This document shows, one piece after another, positions 55,915 to 64,000 of a stretch of 64,000 nucleotides of DNA. Source of the DNA: Agreia sp. PsM10 (GTDB lineage Bacteria; Actinomycetota; Actinomycetes; Actinomycetales; Microbacteriaceae); contig NZ_JARUXC010000013.1 of NCBI RefSeq assembly GCF_030433855.1, positions 1 through 64,000 of the forward strand. Reading direction: 5' to 3'. Positions within the stretch are counted from its first letter, which is position 1. Every line of letters begins with the position of its first letter. The notes under the pieces are model-generated. The model was not told the DNA's origin and searched no databases. It saw nothing but the letters and a program-made list of their open reading frames with translations. A program made the translations under genes and the position numbers.

Positions 55915-56466
55915 GTGCTTTCGAGTGACATCGCCGACGACCTCACCAGCGTGCTGTACACAGAGGCGCAGATCCACGAACGGATCGCGCAGCTCGCCCG
56001 CAGCATCGAGGCGGACTACGCCGGCGAGGACGTTCTGCTCGTGGGCGTGCTGAAGGGCGCGGTCATGGTCATGGCAGACCTCGCGCGCGAGCTCTCCCTT
56101 CCGCTCAACATGGACTGGATGGCCGTCAGCTCATACGGCGCGGGCACGCAGTCGTCGGGTGTCGTGCGCATCCTCAAAGACCTCGACACCGATCTCTCGG
56201 GCCGCAAGGTGCTGATCGTCGAGGACATCATCGATTCCGGGCTCACGCTGTCGTGGCTGCTCGGCAACCTGCGTACGCGCGGCGCCGAGAGCGTGGAGAT
56301 CTGCGCGCTGTTCCGCAAGCCGGAGGCGGCGAAGATCCAGGTCGACGTGAAGTACGTCGGCTTCGACATCCCCAACGAGTTCGTGGTCGGATACGGCCTC
56401 GACTACGCGGAGCGCTACCGCAATCTGCGCGACGTCGCGGTGCTGGCGCCGCACGTCTACTCGTAG
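55915..56466 (+). CDS. hpt: Hypoxanthine phosphoribosyltransferase
   Basis: Purine-salvage enzyme of 183 residues. The PRPP-binding motif is [16 protein letters not shown], with [14 protein letters not shown] upstream and [17 protein letters not shown] near the C terminus. GTG start with AAGGAG. It lies between tilS and ftsH in the conserved tilS-hpt-ftsH-folate order. Confidence 0.95.
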   Translation: MLSSDIADDLTSVLYTEAQIHERIAQLARSIEADYAGEDVLLVGVLKGAVMVMADLARELSLPLNMDWMAVSSYGAGTQSSGVVRILKDLDTDLSGRKVLIVEDIIDSGLTLSWLLGNLRTRGAESVEICALFRKPEAAKIQVDVKYVGFDIPNEFVVGYGLDYAERYRNLRDVAVLAPHVYS

Positions 56467-56584
56467 CCCGCATTCGTTACGCCCACGGGGAACATCCAGA
56501 CGGCGTGCAGCGCCCGCCAGCTACCCTTGCCACTACCTCGATTGCTTTCGATCGAATACACCCCTCTCGACACGATGAAGAGAC

Positions 56585-58597
56585 ATGAACGCTAAAAAGA
56601 TCGTCCGATCTCCCATTCCGTACATCCTGCTCGGTGCGATCGCCCTGTGGATCGGCTTCAGCCTCATCACCGGCGGCGGCTACAAGCAGATCGACACGCA
56701 GGAGGGCCTGCAGCTGTTGAAAGACGGCAAGGTCTCCTCCGCCACCATCATCGATGGCGAGCAGCGAGTCGACCTGACCCTGGCGAAGGCCGACAAGGAG
56801 TACGGCACCCAGGTGCAGTTCTACTACGTCACTCCCCGGGGCACCGAGGTCATCGACGCGGTCAACGACGCCGCGCCGGCCAAGGGCTACAACGACGAGG
56901 TGCCGCAGACCAACTGGTTCCTGTCGCTCATCGGCATCCTGCTCCCCGTGCTGCTCATCGGTGCGTTCTTCTGGCTGATGCTCTCGGGCATGCAGGGCGG
57001 CGGATCCAAGGTCATGCAGTTCGGCAAGTCCAAGGCGAAGCTGGTCTCGAAGGAGTCGCCGAAGGTCACCTTCGACGACGTCGCCGGCAGCGACGAGGCG
57101 CTCGAAGAGCTCGAGGAGATCAAGGACTTCCTGAAGGAGCCGGCCAAGTTCCTCGCCGTCGGCGCCCGCATCCCGAAGGGCGTGCTGCTGTACGGCCCTC
57201 CCGGAACAGGAAAGACCCTCCTCGCCCGAGCCGTCGCCGGTGAGGCGGGGGTTCCGTTCTACTCCATCTCCGGTTCCGACTTCGTCGAGATGTTCGTCGG
57301 TGTCGGCGCCAGCCGCGTGCGCGACCTGTTCCAGCAGGCCAAAGAGAACTCGCCGGCCATCATCTTCATCGACGAGATCGATGCCGTCGGCCGCCACCGC
57401 GGCGCCGGAATGGGCGGCGGCCACGACGAGCGCGAGCAGACGCTCAACCAGCTGCTCGTCGAGATGGACGGATTCGACGTCAAGACGAACGTCATCCTCA
57501 TCGCCGCCACCAACCGTCCCGACATCCTCGACCCCGCCCTCCTGCGTCCGGGCCGCTTCGACCGCCAGATCGGCGTCGACGCACCAGACCTGCAGGGCCG
57601 CAAGAAGATCCTCGAGGTGCACGGCAAGGGCAAGCCGCTCGCCGCCGGCGTCGACCTCGAGGTCGTCGCCCGCAAGACTCCCGGGTTCACCGGCGCCGAC
57701 CTGGCGAACGTGCTCAACGAGGCCGCGCTGCTCACCGCGCGCTCCAACGCGCAGCTCATCGACAACCGCGCCCTCGACGAGGCCATCGACCGCGTCATCG
57801 CGGGCCCGCAGCGGCGCACCCGCATCATGCGCGACCACGAGAAGCTCGTCACGGCCTATCACGAGGGCGGCCACGCCCTGGTGGCCACGGCCATGAACAA
57901 CACCGACCCGGTCACCAAGATCACGATCCTTCCGCGTGGCCGAGCCCTCGGCTACACGATGGTTCTTCCCCTCGAAGACCGCTACTCGGTCTCGCGCAAC
58001 GAGCTGCTCGACCAGCTGGCCTACGCCATGGGCGGTCGCGTCGCAGAAGAGGTCGTCTTCCACGACCCGACCACCGGCGCATCGAACGACATCGAGAAGG
58101 CCACCGCGACGGCCCGCAAGATGGTCACCGAGTTCGGCATGTCGGCCGACATCGGCGCGGTCAAGCTGGGCGCAGCCTCGGGAGAGATGTTCCTCGGCCG
58201 CAACATGGGTCACGAGCGCGACTACTCCGACCGCATCGCCGAGAAGGTCGACGACGAGGTGCGGCAGCTCATCGAGGCCGCCCACGACGAGGCCTGGAGC
58301 GTTCTCAACGAGAACCGCGACATCCTCGATCGCCTCGCCCTCGAACTGCTCGAGCACGAGACGCTCGACCACGACCAGCTCGCCGTGATCTTCAAAGACG
58401 TGAAGAAGCTCACCCCGCGGCCGCAGTGGCTCTCGAGCGACAAGCGCCCGGTCTCGCAGCTTCCGCCGGTGGCGTTCCCGTCTCCGAAGGCGCCGGTCGA
58501 CGCGGCCGCCGTCGACGGGGGAGTGCAGTCCGACCCCGAGCCGGAGCAGAAGCCCAAGCGGTCGCCGCAGGCCCCGCCCCGTCCGGCCACGGCCTGA
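56585..58597 (+). CDS. ftsH: ATP-dependent zinc metalloprotease FtsH
   Basis: Membrane AAA+ protease of 670 residues for turnover of membrane and regulatory proteins. Two membrane segments (about 12-30 and 110-135) flank an extracytoplasmic domain; Walker A GPPGTGKT is at 204-211, Walker [12 protein letters not shown], the second region of homology follows, and the zinc site HEGGH is at 426-430. The C-terminal tail is Pro/Lys-rich. ATG at 56585. First gene before the folate operon, 10 bp ahead of folE. Confidence 0.96.
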   Translation: MNAKKIVRSPIPYILLGAIALWIGFSLITGGGYKQIDTQEGLQLLKDGKVSSATIIDGEQRVDLTLAKADKEYGTQVQFYYVTPRGTEVIDAVNDAAPAKGYNDEVPQTNWFLSLIGILLPVLLIGAFFWLMLSGMQGGGSKVMQFGKSKAKLVSKESPKVTFDDVAGSDEALEELEEIKDFLKEPAKFLAVGARIPKGVLLYGPPGTGKTLLARAVAGEAGVPFYSISGSDFVEMFVGVGASRVRDLFQQAKENSPAIIFIDEIDAVGRHRGAGMGGGHDEREQTLNQLLVEMDGFDVKTNVILIAATNRPDILDPALLRPGRFDRQIGVDAPDLQGRKKILEVHGKGKPLAAGVDLEVVARKTPGFTGADLANVLNEAALLTARSNAQLIDNRALDEAIDRVIAGPQRRTRIMRDHEKLVTAYHEGGHALVATAMNNTDPVTKITILPRGRALGYTMVLPLEDRYSVSRNELLDQLAYAMGGRVAEEVVFHDPTTGASNDIEKATATARKMVTEFGMSADIGAVKLGAASGEMFLGRNMGHERDYSDRIAEKVDDEVRQLIEAAHDEAWSVLNENRDILDRLALELLEHETLDHDQLAVIFKDVKKLTPRPQWLSSDKRPVSQLPPVAFPSPKAPVDAAAVDGGVQSDPEPEQKPKRSPQAPPRPATA

Positions 58598-58607
58598 CTC
58601 TCCACAC

Positions 58608-59183
58608 GTGACAGCGTTCGACCGGGCTCGTATCGAGGCGGCCGTGCACGAGATCCTCATCGCCATCGGTGAGGATCCCGTGCGTGAGGGGCTCGAGCGT
58701 ACGCCCTCCCGAGTCGCCGACGCCTACGCGGAGTTCTTCTCCGGCCTCGGCGTCGACGCCCGCGCGATGCTCGGAGACACCTTTCCCGTCACCGACGGGT
58801 CGGTGCCCGAGCCCGTGCTCGTGCGCGACATCGAGTTCCGCTCGGTGTGCGAGCACCACCTGCTGCCCTTCACCGGGGTGGCCCATGTCGCCTACGTTCC
58901 GTCGACGCGCCTCATCGGGCTCGGTCGAATCTCGTCCGTCGTCGACACGCTCGCCTCGAGGCCGCAGCTCCAGGAGCGTCTCGGAGACGAGATCGCCGCC
59001 GTGATCGAGAGCGGCGTAGACGCCCGCGGAGTGCTCGTCGTGCTCGATGCGCAGCACGACTGCGTGCGAACGCGAGGCCCCCGTCAGACGCGCAGTTCGA
59101 CCGTCACCGTGTCGAGTCGCGGTACGCTGTCGCAGCCCGCCGACCGCGCGGAGCTGATGAGTCTGATCGGAGCCGCGACGTGA
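58608..59183 (+). CDS. folE: GTP cyclohydrolase I
   Basis: First enzyme of folate synthesis, 191 residues, forming dihydroneopterin triphosphate from GTP. Zinc ligands are in FRSVCEHHLLPFTG and the later Cys in DAQHDCVRTRG; the QTRSSTVT segment is also typical. GTG start 10 bp after ftsH. Its stop overlaps the folP start (GTGA). Confidence 0.95.
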   Translation: MTAFDRARIEAAVHEILIAIGEDPVREGLERTPSRVADAYAEFFSGLGVDARAMLGDTFPVTDGSVPEPVLVRDIEFRSVCEHHLLPFTGVAHVAYVPSTRLIGLGRISSVVDTLASRPQLQERLGDEIAAVIESGVDARGVLVVLDAQHDCVRTRGPRQTRSSTVTVSSRGTLSQPADRAELMSLIGAAT

Positions 59184-60103
59184 GCAGGGGGCATGTGACG
59201 AGCAACGAGCCGAGCCCGCGCTCGGGCGAGCCGACCGCATCCGTTCGTCGTCGCATCCGGTCGGCGACGGCCGCGCCCGGCGTTCCGCTCGCGGGTGAGC
59301 GCACGCTCATCATGGGAATCCTCAACGTCACTCCCGATTCGTTCAGCGACGGCGGACGGTGGAACACCCTCGATCAGGCACTGGAGCACGCCGCAGAGCT
59401 CATGGCCCAGGGCGCCGACCTCATCGACATCGGCGGCGAGTCCACGCGCCCGGGTGCGCAGCGCGTTCCCGTGGCAGAGGAGCAGCGTCGCGTGCTTCCC
59501 CTCGTGCGCGAGCTCGCCCGGGGCGGCATCGCCGTGAGCGTCGACACGATGAACGCGTCGACGGCGCTGGCGGCGGCCCACGCGGGCGCGGCCGTGATCA
59601 ACGACGTGTCGGGCGGGCTCTCCGACCCCGACATGACCCGCGTCGCCATCGAGACCGGACTGCCCTTCGTGGTCATGCACTGGCGTGGTCACAGCGCCGA
59701 GATGGCGGCGAAGGCGAACTACGCAGACGTGGTCTCCGACGTCCGCCGTGAAATCGAGTACCGGGTCGCCGAGCTGATCGTGCGCGGTGTCGATCCCGAC
59801 AAGATCATCGTCGACCCCGGCATCGGCTTCTCGAAGAACGCCGAGCACAACTGGGCCCTGCTGGGCCACTACGGAGACCTCGCCTCTCTCGGGCTGCCCG
59901 TGCTGGTCGCCGCCTCGCGCAAGGGGTTCCTCGCGCCGCTCGTCGCCGACGGCGCGGCACCGGATGCCCGGGACGCGCCATCGGCGATCGTCGCGGCGAT
60001 CGCGGCGTCGCAGGGTGCCTGGGCGGTTCGGGTGCACAATGTCGCAGAGACGCGGGCCGCGCTCGACGTGGCCGACGCCTGGAGAAGGGGAGCGCAATCG
60101 TGA
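59180..60103 (+). CDS. folP: Dihydropteroate synthase
   Basis: TIM-barrel enzyme of up to 307 residues that joins pterin and p-aminobenzoate. Landmarks are MGILNVTPDSFSDGG, DIGGESTRPGA, INDVSG, DPGIGFSKNAEHN, ASRKGFL and a C-terminal RVHNV. The first GTG overlaps the folE stop; a GTG at 59195 preceded by AGGGGG would shorten it by five residues and may be the true start. Part of folE-P-B-K. Confidence 0.95.
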   Translation: MSRGHVTSNEPSPRSGEPTASVRRRIRSATAAPGVPLAGERTLIMGILNVTPDSFSDGGRWNTLDQALEHAAELMAQGADLIDIGGESTRPGAQRVPVAEEQRRVLPLVRELARGGIAVSVDTMNASTALAAAHAGAAVINDVSGGLSDPDMTRVAIETGLPFVVMHWRGHSAEMAAKANYADVVSDVRREIEYRVAELIVRGVDPDKIIVDPGIGFSKNAEHNWALLGHYGDLASLGLPVLVAASRKGFLAPLVADGAAPDARDAPSAIVAAIAASQGAWAVRVHNVAETRAALDVADAWRRGAQS

Positions 60104-60507
60104 CGCGAGACACCCCGGTCGACGAGCTCGACACCCTCACCCTCACGGGCCTCGAGGTGTTCGCCCACCACGGCGTCTTCGACTTCGAGCGCCGAGACGG
60201 CCAGACCTTCCTCCTCGACCTCACGGTCTGGCTCGACACGCAAGGCGCCGCGTCCGGCGACGACCTGGCACAGACGCTGCACTACGGCGAGCTGGCCGTA
60301 GAGGTGGCCGAGGCGGCCGCGGCCGAGCCGGTCGACCTCATCGAGACGCTCGCCGAGCGCATCGCATCGCTGGTGCTCGCGCATCCGGTCGCGCAGCGCG
60401 TCCGCGTCACGGTGCACAAGCCCGACGCCCCCATTCCCGTGCCCTTCGCCGACGTCTCCATCACGATCGTGCGGCCCCGCGGCCCCCGCGTGCAGGCGGC
60501 GCTGTGA
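60100..60507 (+). CDS. folB: Dihydroneopterin aldolase
   Basis: Small folate enzyme of 135 residues. Signatures are LTGLEVFAHHGVFDFERRDGQ near the N terminus (catalytic region), DDLAQTLHYGELA in the middle and VRVTVHKPDAPIP near the end. GTG start overlapping folP (GTGA); its stop overlaps folK in the same way. Confidence 0.94.
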   Translation: MTRDTPVDELDTLTLTGLEVFAHHGVFDFERRDGQTFLLDLTVWLDTQGAASGDDLAQTLHYGELAVEVAEAAAAEPVDLIETLAERIASLVLAHPVAQRVRVTVHKPDAPIPVPFADVSITIVRPRGPRVQAAL

Positions 60508-61025
60508 ACGGGCGACGGCTCGAGGGTGCGCGAGCGGTGCTCGCCTTCGGCAGCAACCTGGGCAATCGAGGCGAGACCATCCTCGAGGCCATGGCCGAGA
60601 TCGCGCGGCTGCCCGGAGTCGAGACCATCGGCGAATCCAGCCTCTACGAGACGGTCGCGGTGAAGCTGCACGGCATCGATCCCGACGCGCCGGCCTACCT
60701 CAACGCCGCGTCGATCGTGCTCACCACGCTCGAGCCGCACGAGCTGCTCGCCGCCCTCAACAAGATCGAGCTGCGCCACGGGCGTGTGCGAGAGGAGCGC
60801 TGGGGCGACCGCACCCTCGACATCGACCTGATCACCTACGGCACGCTCGAACAGTCCGACGAGACCCTCACCCTGCCTCATCCCCGCGCGTGGCAGCGCG
60901 ACTTCGTGCTGGCGCCGTGGCTCGAACTCGACCCGGATGCGACGATTCCCGGCCGTGGTCGCGTCGACGAGCTGCTCGCGTCGACCGACGACACGGCCCG
61001 CCGAACACCCTCGGAGACGATGTGA
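60504..61025 (+). CDS. folK: 2-amino-4-hydroxy-6-hydroxymethyldihydropteridine diphosphokinase
   Basis: Pyrophosphokinase of 173 residues that activates hydroxymethyldihydropterin for FolP. It has AFGSNLGNRGETI at the N terminus, FLN-type AYLNAASIVLTTL in the core, RWGDRTLDIDLITYG with the two metal-binding Asp residues, and LPHPRAWQRDFVLAPW. GTG start in GTGA overlap with folB. Confidence 0.95.
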   Translation: MNGRRLEGARAVLAFGSNLGNRGETILEAMAEIARLPGVETIGESSLYETVAVKLHGIDPDAPAYLNAASIVLTTLEPHELLAALNKIELRHGRVREERWGDRTLDIDLITYGTLEQSDETLTLPHPRAWQRDFVLAPWLELDPDATIPGRGRVDELLASTDDTARRTPSETM

Positions 61026-61477
61026 AGCGCACCCGACCGTTCTCGCTGATCTCGCTGGCGCTCGCCGGCGCCATCGTGGGATTCCTGCTGCAGATCGGGC
61101 TCGCCTCCGGCGGCCGCCCCATCCTCGTTCCGCCCGTGACGCTGCCGATCACGCTGGTGGCGGCCGCGGCGCTCGTGCTGACGTTCGCCATCCCGGTGTA
61201 CCGGGCCATCCGGGGCCCCGTGCGGCGCGAGGTCAATCCGTTCCGCGCGATGCGCGTTGTGGTGCTCGCCAAGGCCTCGAGCCTCGTCGGCAGCCTGGTC
61301 GCAGGCTTCGGCCTGGGGTGCACGATCTACGTGCTGTCCCGCACCATCGTTCCCGAGGTCTCGTCGCTCTGGCTGTCGATCGCCAGCGCGGCCGGCGGCA
61401 TCGTGCTGCTGGTGGCCGGCCTTGTCGCCGAGCAGCTCTGCGCGCTTCCGCCGGACGACTTCACACCGGAGGCCTGA
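61022..61477 (+). CDS. DUF3180 family membrane protein
   Basis: Membrane protein of 151 residues with four hydrophobic segments, ending in a short acidic tail. DUF3180 proteins are found almost only in actinobacteria directly after folK, as here (GTGA overlap). An RAMRVVVLAKASSLVGS segment in the middle is the most conserved part. Function unknown; the location does not prove a role in folate synthesis. Confidence 0.85.
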   Translation: MKRTRPFSLISLALAGAIVGFLLQIGLASGGRPILVPPVTLPITLVAAAALVLTFAIPVYRAIRGPVRREVNPFRAMRVVVLAKASSLVGSLVAGFGLGCTIYVLSRTIVPEVSSLWLSIASAAGGIVLLVAGLVAEQLCALPPDDFTPEA

Positions 61478-61478
61478 C

Positions 61479-62015
61479 ATGTCCGACCACTCGAACGACG
61501 CCGTTCCCCTCGACCCTGCCCGGGTGCGCTCGAAGCGGGTCGAGGTCGGCGGCGACTGGAGGCGGGTGAGCCGCAAGTACATCGGCGTCGAACTGGTCGG
61601 CGTTGCGCTGTTCGGGCTCGTCGCGATCGGCGCGACGCTCGTCTTCTCGCTGACGCGCTGGTTCGCCCAGCCCTTCGGCTGGATCCTCGTCGGCGCGGCC
61701 GTCGTGACCACCCTCGTGATGTTCGCCGTCGCCCCGCGCCGCGTGCGCTCGATCGGCTACCAGCTTCGCGACGACGATCTCCTCTTCCGGCGCGGCATCA
61801 TGTTCCACCGCGTCGTCTCGGTTCCCTACGGCCGCATGCAGCTGATCGACATCAACCGCGGCCCGGTCGCACGGTTCCTCGGACTCGCCGAACTGCGGTT
61901 CGTCACGGCGGCGGCGGCGACCGGCGTCACGATCCCCGGTCTCGTCGACAGCGATGCCGACGCGCTCCGCGACACGCTCGTCTCCCTCGCCGAAACGCGG
62001 CGGGCCGGGCTGTGA
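61479..62015 (+). CDS. PH domain-containing membrane protein (bPH2/YdbS-like)
   Basis: 178-residue protein with two hydrophobic segments (about 35-80) followed by one bacterial PH domain (RSIGYQLRDDDLLFRRGIMFHRVVSVPYGRMQLIDI). ATG one base after the DUF3180 stop. Paired with the larger three-PH-domain protein downstream, an arrangement like B. subtilis YdbS-YdbT, which influences resistance to certain bacteriocins. Function here unknown. Confidence 0.88.
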   Translation: MSDHSNDAVPLDPARVRSKRVEVGGDWRRVSRKYIGVELVGVALFGLVAIGATLVFSLTRWFAQPFGWILVGAAVVTTLVMFAVAPRRVRSIGYQLRDDDLLFRRGIMFHRVVSVPYGRMQLIDINRGPVARFLGLAELRFVTAAAATGVTIPGLVDSDADALRDTLVSLAETRRAGL

Positions 62016-63601
62016 CCGAGCCCGTCGCTCCGCCCCTTCCCGGCGGCGGCGAGTGGCTGCGGCTCCACCCGGCGACGCCCCTGCTCAAGGGTGGAATCGC
62101 CCTCATCGCGGTGATCGGCTTCATCCTGGCCAATGTGCGAGAGCGTCTCATCGAGGCGTTCGTGGGCGGTCCGGACGGAGGCGACCTGATCGAGGAGCTG
62201 TACCTGCGCGGGCACCTCGGCTGGGCCATCGCGATCGTGCTCGGCGCCCTGCTGCTCGGCGTCGTGGCGTTCTTCCTGTCGTGGCGCATGCACACCTACC
62301 GCATCAACGACGAGGCGGTCGAGGTGCGCAGCGGCATCCTGTTCCGCACCCACCGACAGGCCCGCCTCGATCGCATCCAGGGCATCGCCATCACGCGGCC
62401 GTTCATCGCGCGTCTCTTCGGCGCCGCCCGGCTCGAACTGAGCGTCGCGGGACAGGACGCCAAGGTGCAGCTCGCGTACCTCAAGGGCAGCGACGTCGAT
62501 CGGCTGCGCCACGACATCCTGATGCTCGCGTCGGCTCGCAGGGCCGAAGAGGGTGTCGCGCAGGGTGCGACGGCGGGCGGTGCTGCAGGGTCGCCGGATG
62601 CCGTGGGCCCGGATTCGCTCATCGGCCGCCGGGTCACGGAGCTGCTGGCTCCCGAGCTCGACCCCCAGGAGGCTCCGCCGCAATCGGTGGTGCGCATCTC
62701 GCCGCTGAGGCTCGCCGGTTCGCTGCTCGCCAGCGGCGCGACGCTGTTCGTGCTGGTCGTCGCGGTGGTCCTGATCGTCGTGACGGCGACCGGCCGGGAG
62801 CTCGGGTTCCTCTTCCTCTTCGTCCCCGCCTTCATCGGCGGCGCCGGGTATTACGTGCGCAAGGTCACGCGGTCGCTGCGGTTCTCCATCGCGGCGACAC
62901 CCGATGGAGTGCGCGTCGGCTACGGCCTGCTCACCACATCGAACGACACCCTCCCGCCCGGGCGCATCCACGCGATCGAGGTCTACCAGCCGTTGCTCTG
63001 GCGCCCGTTCGACTGGTGGGCCATCCGCATCAACAGGGCCGGTCATGCCTCGAGCGGCTCGGGCAGCCAGCCCGCCACGACCATGCTCCCGGTGGGCACG
63101 CGCGGCGACGTCGACAAGGTGCTGGGCCTGCTGCTGCCGGGGCTGGCGAGCGCCGACACCCGGCACCTGATCCTCGCCGGAATGGTCTCCTCCGGGCAGA
63201 CGCCCGGATTCGCGGTCGACTTCGTCGCGGCGCCCCGGCGCGCCCGGTGGCTGCGCCCGTTCTCCTGGCGCCGCACGGGCTACGCCCTCGCGGGCGACAC
63301 CGTTCTGCTGCGCAAGGGTCTCGTGTGGCGACAACTCGTCGCCGTGCCGGCGGCACGCATCCAGAGCCTGCATCTCGACCAGGGCCCTCTCGCGCGGGCC
63401 CTCGACCTCTGCACACTGACGCTCGACACCGTGGCCGGACCGGTGTCGGCGTCGCTGTCCGTGCTCGACCGGGCAGGCTCCCTCACCGCGTTCGACGCCA
63501 TCAGCCGCGCCGCGACCGCCGCGGGTGCACTCGAAGACGGCTCGCATCGCGTCGCGCTGCCCACCCGACACCAGCCACCACGACCGGAGAACGAACGATG
63601 A
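62012..63601 (+). CDS. PH domain-containing membrane protein (YdbT-like, multi-domain)
   Basis: 529-residue protein with about four to six hydrophobic segments and three bacterial PH modules: near residues 90-170 (YRINDEAVEVRSGILFRTHRQARLDRIQ), 285-370 (IAATPDGVRVGYGLL) and 420-500 (GYALAGDTVLLRKGLVWRQLVAVP). GTGA overlap with the smaller PH protein. The pair probably forms one membrane complex. Confidence 0.88.
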   Translation: MTEPVAPPLPGGGEWLRLHPATPLLKGGIALIAVIGFILANVRERLIEAFVGGPDGGDLIEELYLRGHLGWAIAIVLGALLLGVVAFFLSWRMHTYRINDEAVEVRSGILFRTHRQARLDRIQGIAITRPFIARLFGAARLELSVAGQDAKVQLAYLKGSDVDRLRHDILMLASARRAEEGVAQGATAGGAAGSPDAVGPDSLIGRRVTELLAPELDPQEAPPQSVVRISPLRLAGSLLASGATLFVLVVAVVLIVVTATGRELGFLFLFVPAFIGGAGYYVRKVTRSLRFSIAATPDGVRVGYGLLTTSNDTLPPGRIHAIEVYQPLLWRPFDWWAIRINRAGHASSGSGSQPATTMLPVGTRGDVDKVLGLLLPGLASADTRHLILAGMVSSGQTPGFAVDFVAAPRRARWLRPFSWRRTGYALAGDTVLLRKGLVWRQLVAVPAARIQSLHLDQGPLARALDLCTLTLDTVAGPVSASLSVLDRAGSLTAFDAISRAATAAGALEDGSHRVALPTRHQPPRPENER

Positions 63602-64000
63602 ATCCCGCAGAACGAAGTGGACGCCTCGGAATCGGCATCATCGGGGCCGGACGCGTCGGGCCGGTGCTCGGCGCAGCGCTGGCGGGCGCCGGGCACGCGC
63701 TCGTGGGAGTCGCCGCGATCTCCGAGGAGAGCCGCGAACGCGCCGACGCGATGCTTCCCGGGGTGCCGATCCTCGAGATCCCGCAGCTCATCGAACGCAG
63801 CGAACTCGTCATCCTCGCCGTTCCCGAGTCCGAGCTCGCCGGCCTCGTGGAGGGCCTCGCGACCACACGCACCTGGCAGGCGGGGCAGCTCGTCATGCAC
63901 ACGGCTCCGGGAGTCGGCGTGAGCGTGCTCGCCCCCGCTCTGGCCCAGGGGGCGATCCCGCTGGCCGTGCACCCGGCCATGCAGTTCACCGGTTCGAGCG
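63598..64000 (+). CDS. Rossmann-like/DUF2520 protein, 3' end outside window
   Basis: The first 134 residues show an NAD(P)-binding Rossmann fold (GIGIIGAGRVGPVLGAALAGAGHALVG) followed by a ProC-like domain (SELVILAVPESELAGLVEGLA) and HPAMQFTGS, the usual junction to DUF2520. The family resembles ketopantoate or pyrroline-5-carboxylate reductases and is often followed by panC in actinobacteria. ATGA overlap with the PH protein. Truncated by the window edge. Confidence 0.85.
   Translation, partial: MNPAERSGRLGIGIIGAGRVGPVLGAALAGAGHALVGVAAISEESRERADAMLPGVPILEIPQLIERSELVILAVPESELAGLVEGLATTRTWQAGQLVMHTAPGVGVSVLAPALAQGAIPLAVHPAMQFTGSS

Overview
The window is high-GC bacterial DNA with closely packed genes, many GTG and some TTG starts, and long runs of genes joined by 4-bp ATGA or GTGA stop/start overlaps. 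The gene content points to an actinobacterium, most likely a member of the Microbacteriaceae: DUF3180, DUF3090 and SCO1664-type proteins, an HspR-type HAIR operator, a Glu-Asp-Phe tRNA cluster, a folate operon behind ftsH, and intergenic palindromes of the GGTCGAGTAG...TATCGAGACC and TTGAGCCTGTCGAA types. The family assignment is inferred from this content, not from a search. No rRNA, prophage, insertion sequence or CRISPR array was seen.

Layout, left part. 1-1560: 3' part of a DEAD-box RNA helicase with an N-terminal RPSYGDR repeat. 1728-5897 (-): VOC protein and a heterodimeric ABC exporter with one degenerate ATPase site. 5998-10480 (-): an orphan ORF, a YkoEDC-like ECF vitamin importer and an EamA transporter. 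10566-14529 (+): recQ, carrying an in-frame copy of a genomic repeat, then an acyltransferase and an AI-2E family transporter. 14562-16353: HxlR regulator divergent from an MFS exporter with a shared palindrome. 16554-20793: acyl-CoA oxidase, GlxA-type regulator, orphan GAPDH. 20955-24797: ABC transporter plus two-component system. 24915-27258: prolyl aminopeptidase, repeat array, acidic hypothetical protein.

Middle part. 27483-39299 is a methionine-salvage region. mtnA, an mtnK-like kinase, mtnC and mtnB form one overlapping operon. A second, more canonical mtnK sits with a complete ribose-type ABC importer on the other strand, divergent from mtnD. A DszC/SfnB-like flavin monooxygenase follows. 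Together they suggest uptake of methylthioribose, or a related deoxypentose, and recycling of its methylthio group to methionine. 39368-43727 holds a zinc metallopeptidase, an acetyltransferase, and a MarR regulator divergent from a TspO-like protein and a multidrug MFS pump. 43806-44455 holds three small genes, two of them under 60 codons.

The most interesting locus is 44463-47112 (-). It contains a retron-type reverse transcriptase (YADD and VTG motifs) preceded by a 207-nt structured region that has the msr-msd layout: an 8-bp a1/a2 pair, with a1 immediately followed by TTAGC. Upstream lies an AbiEi/DUF559-like gene bracketed by two related ~60-bp palindromes. No dedicated retron effector is obvious.

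Right part. A ClpC-like unfoldase under a HAIR operator (47158-49763), a three-gene set often linked to mshC (50214-52271), three tRNAs, a secreted M23 peptidase, inorganic pyrophosphatase, tilS-hpt-ftsH, then folE-folP-folB-folK, DUF3180, two PH-domain membrane proteins and the start of a DUF2520 protein that runs off the window.
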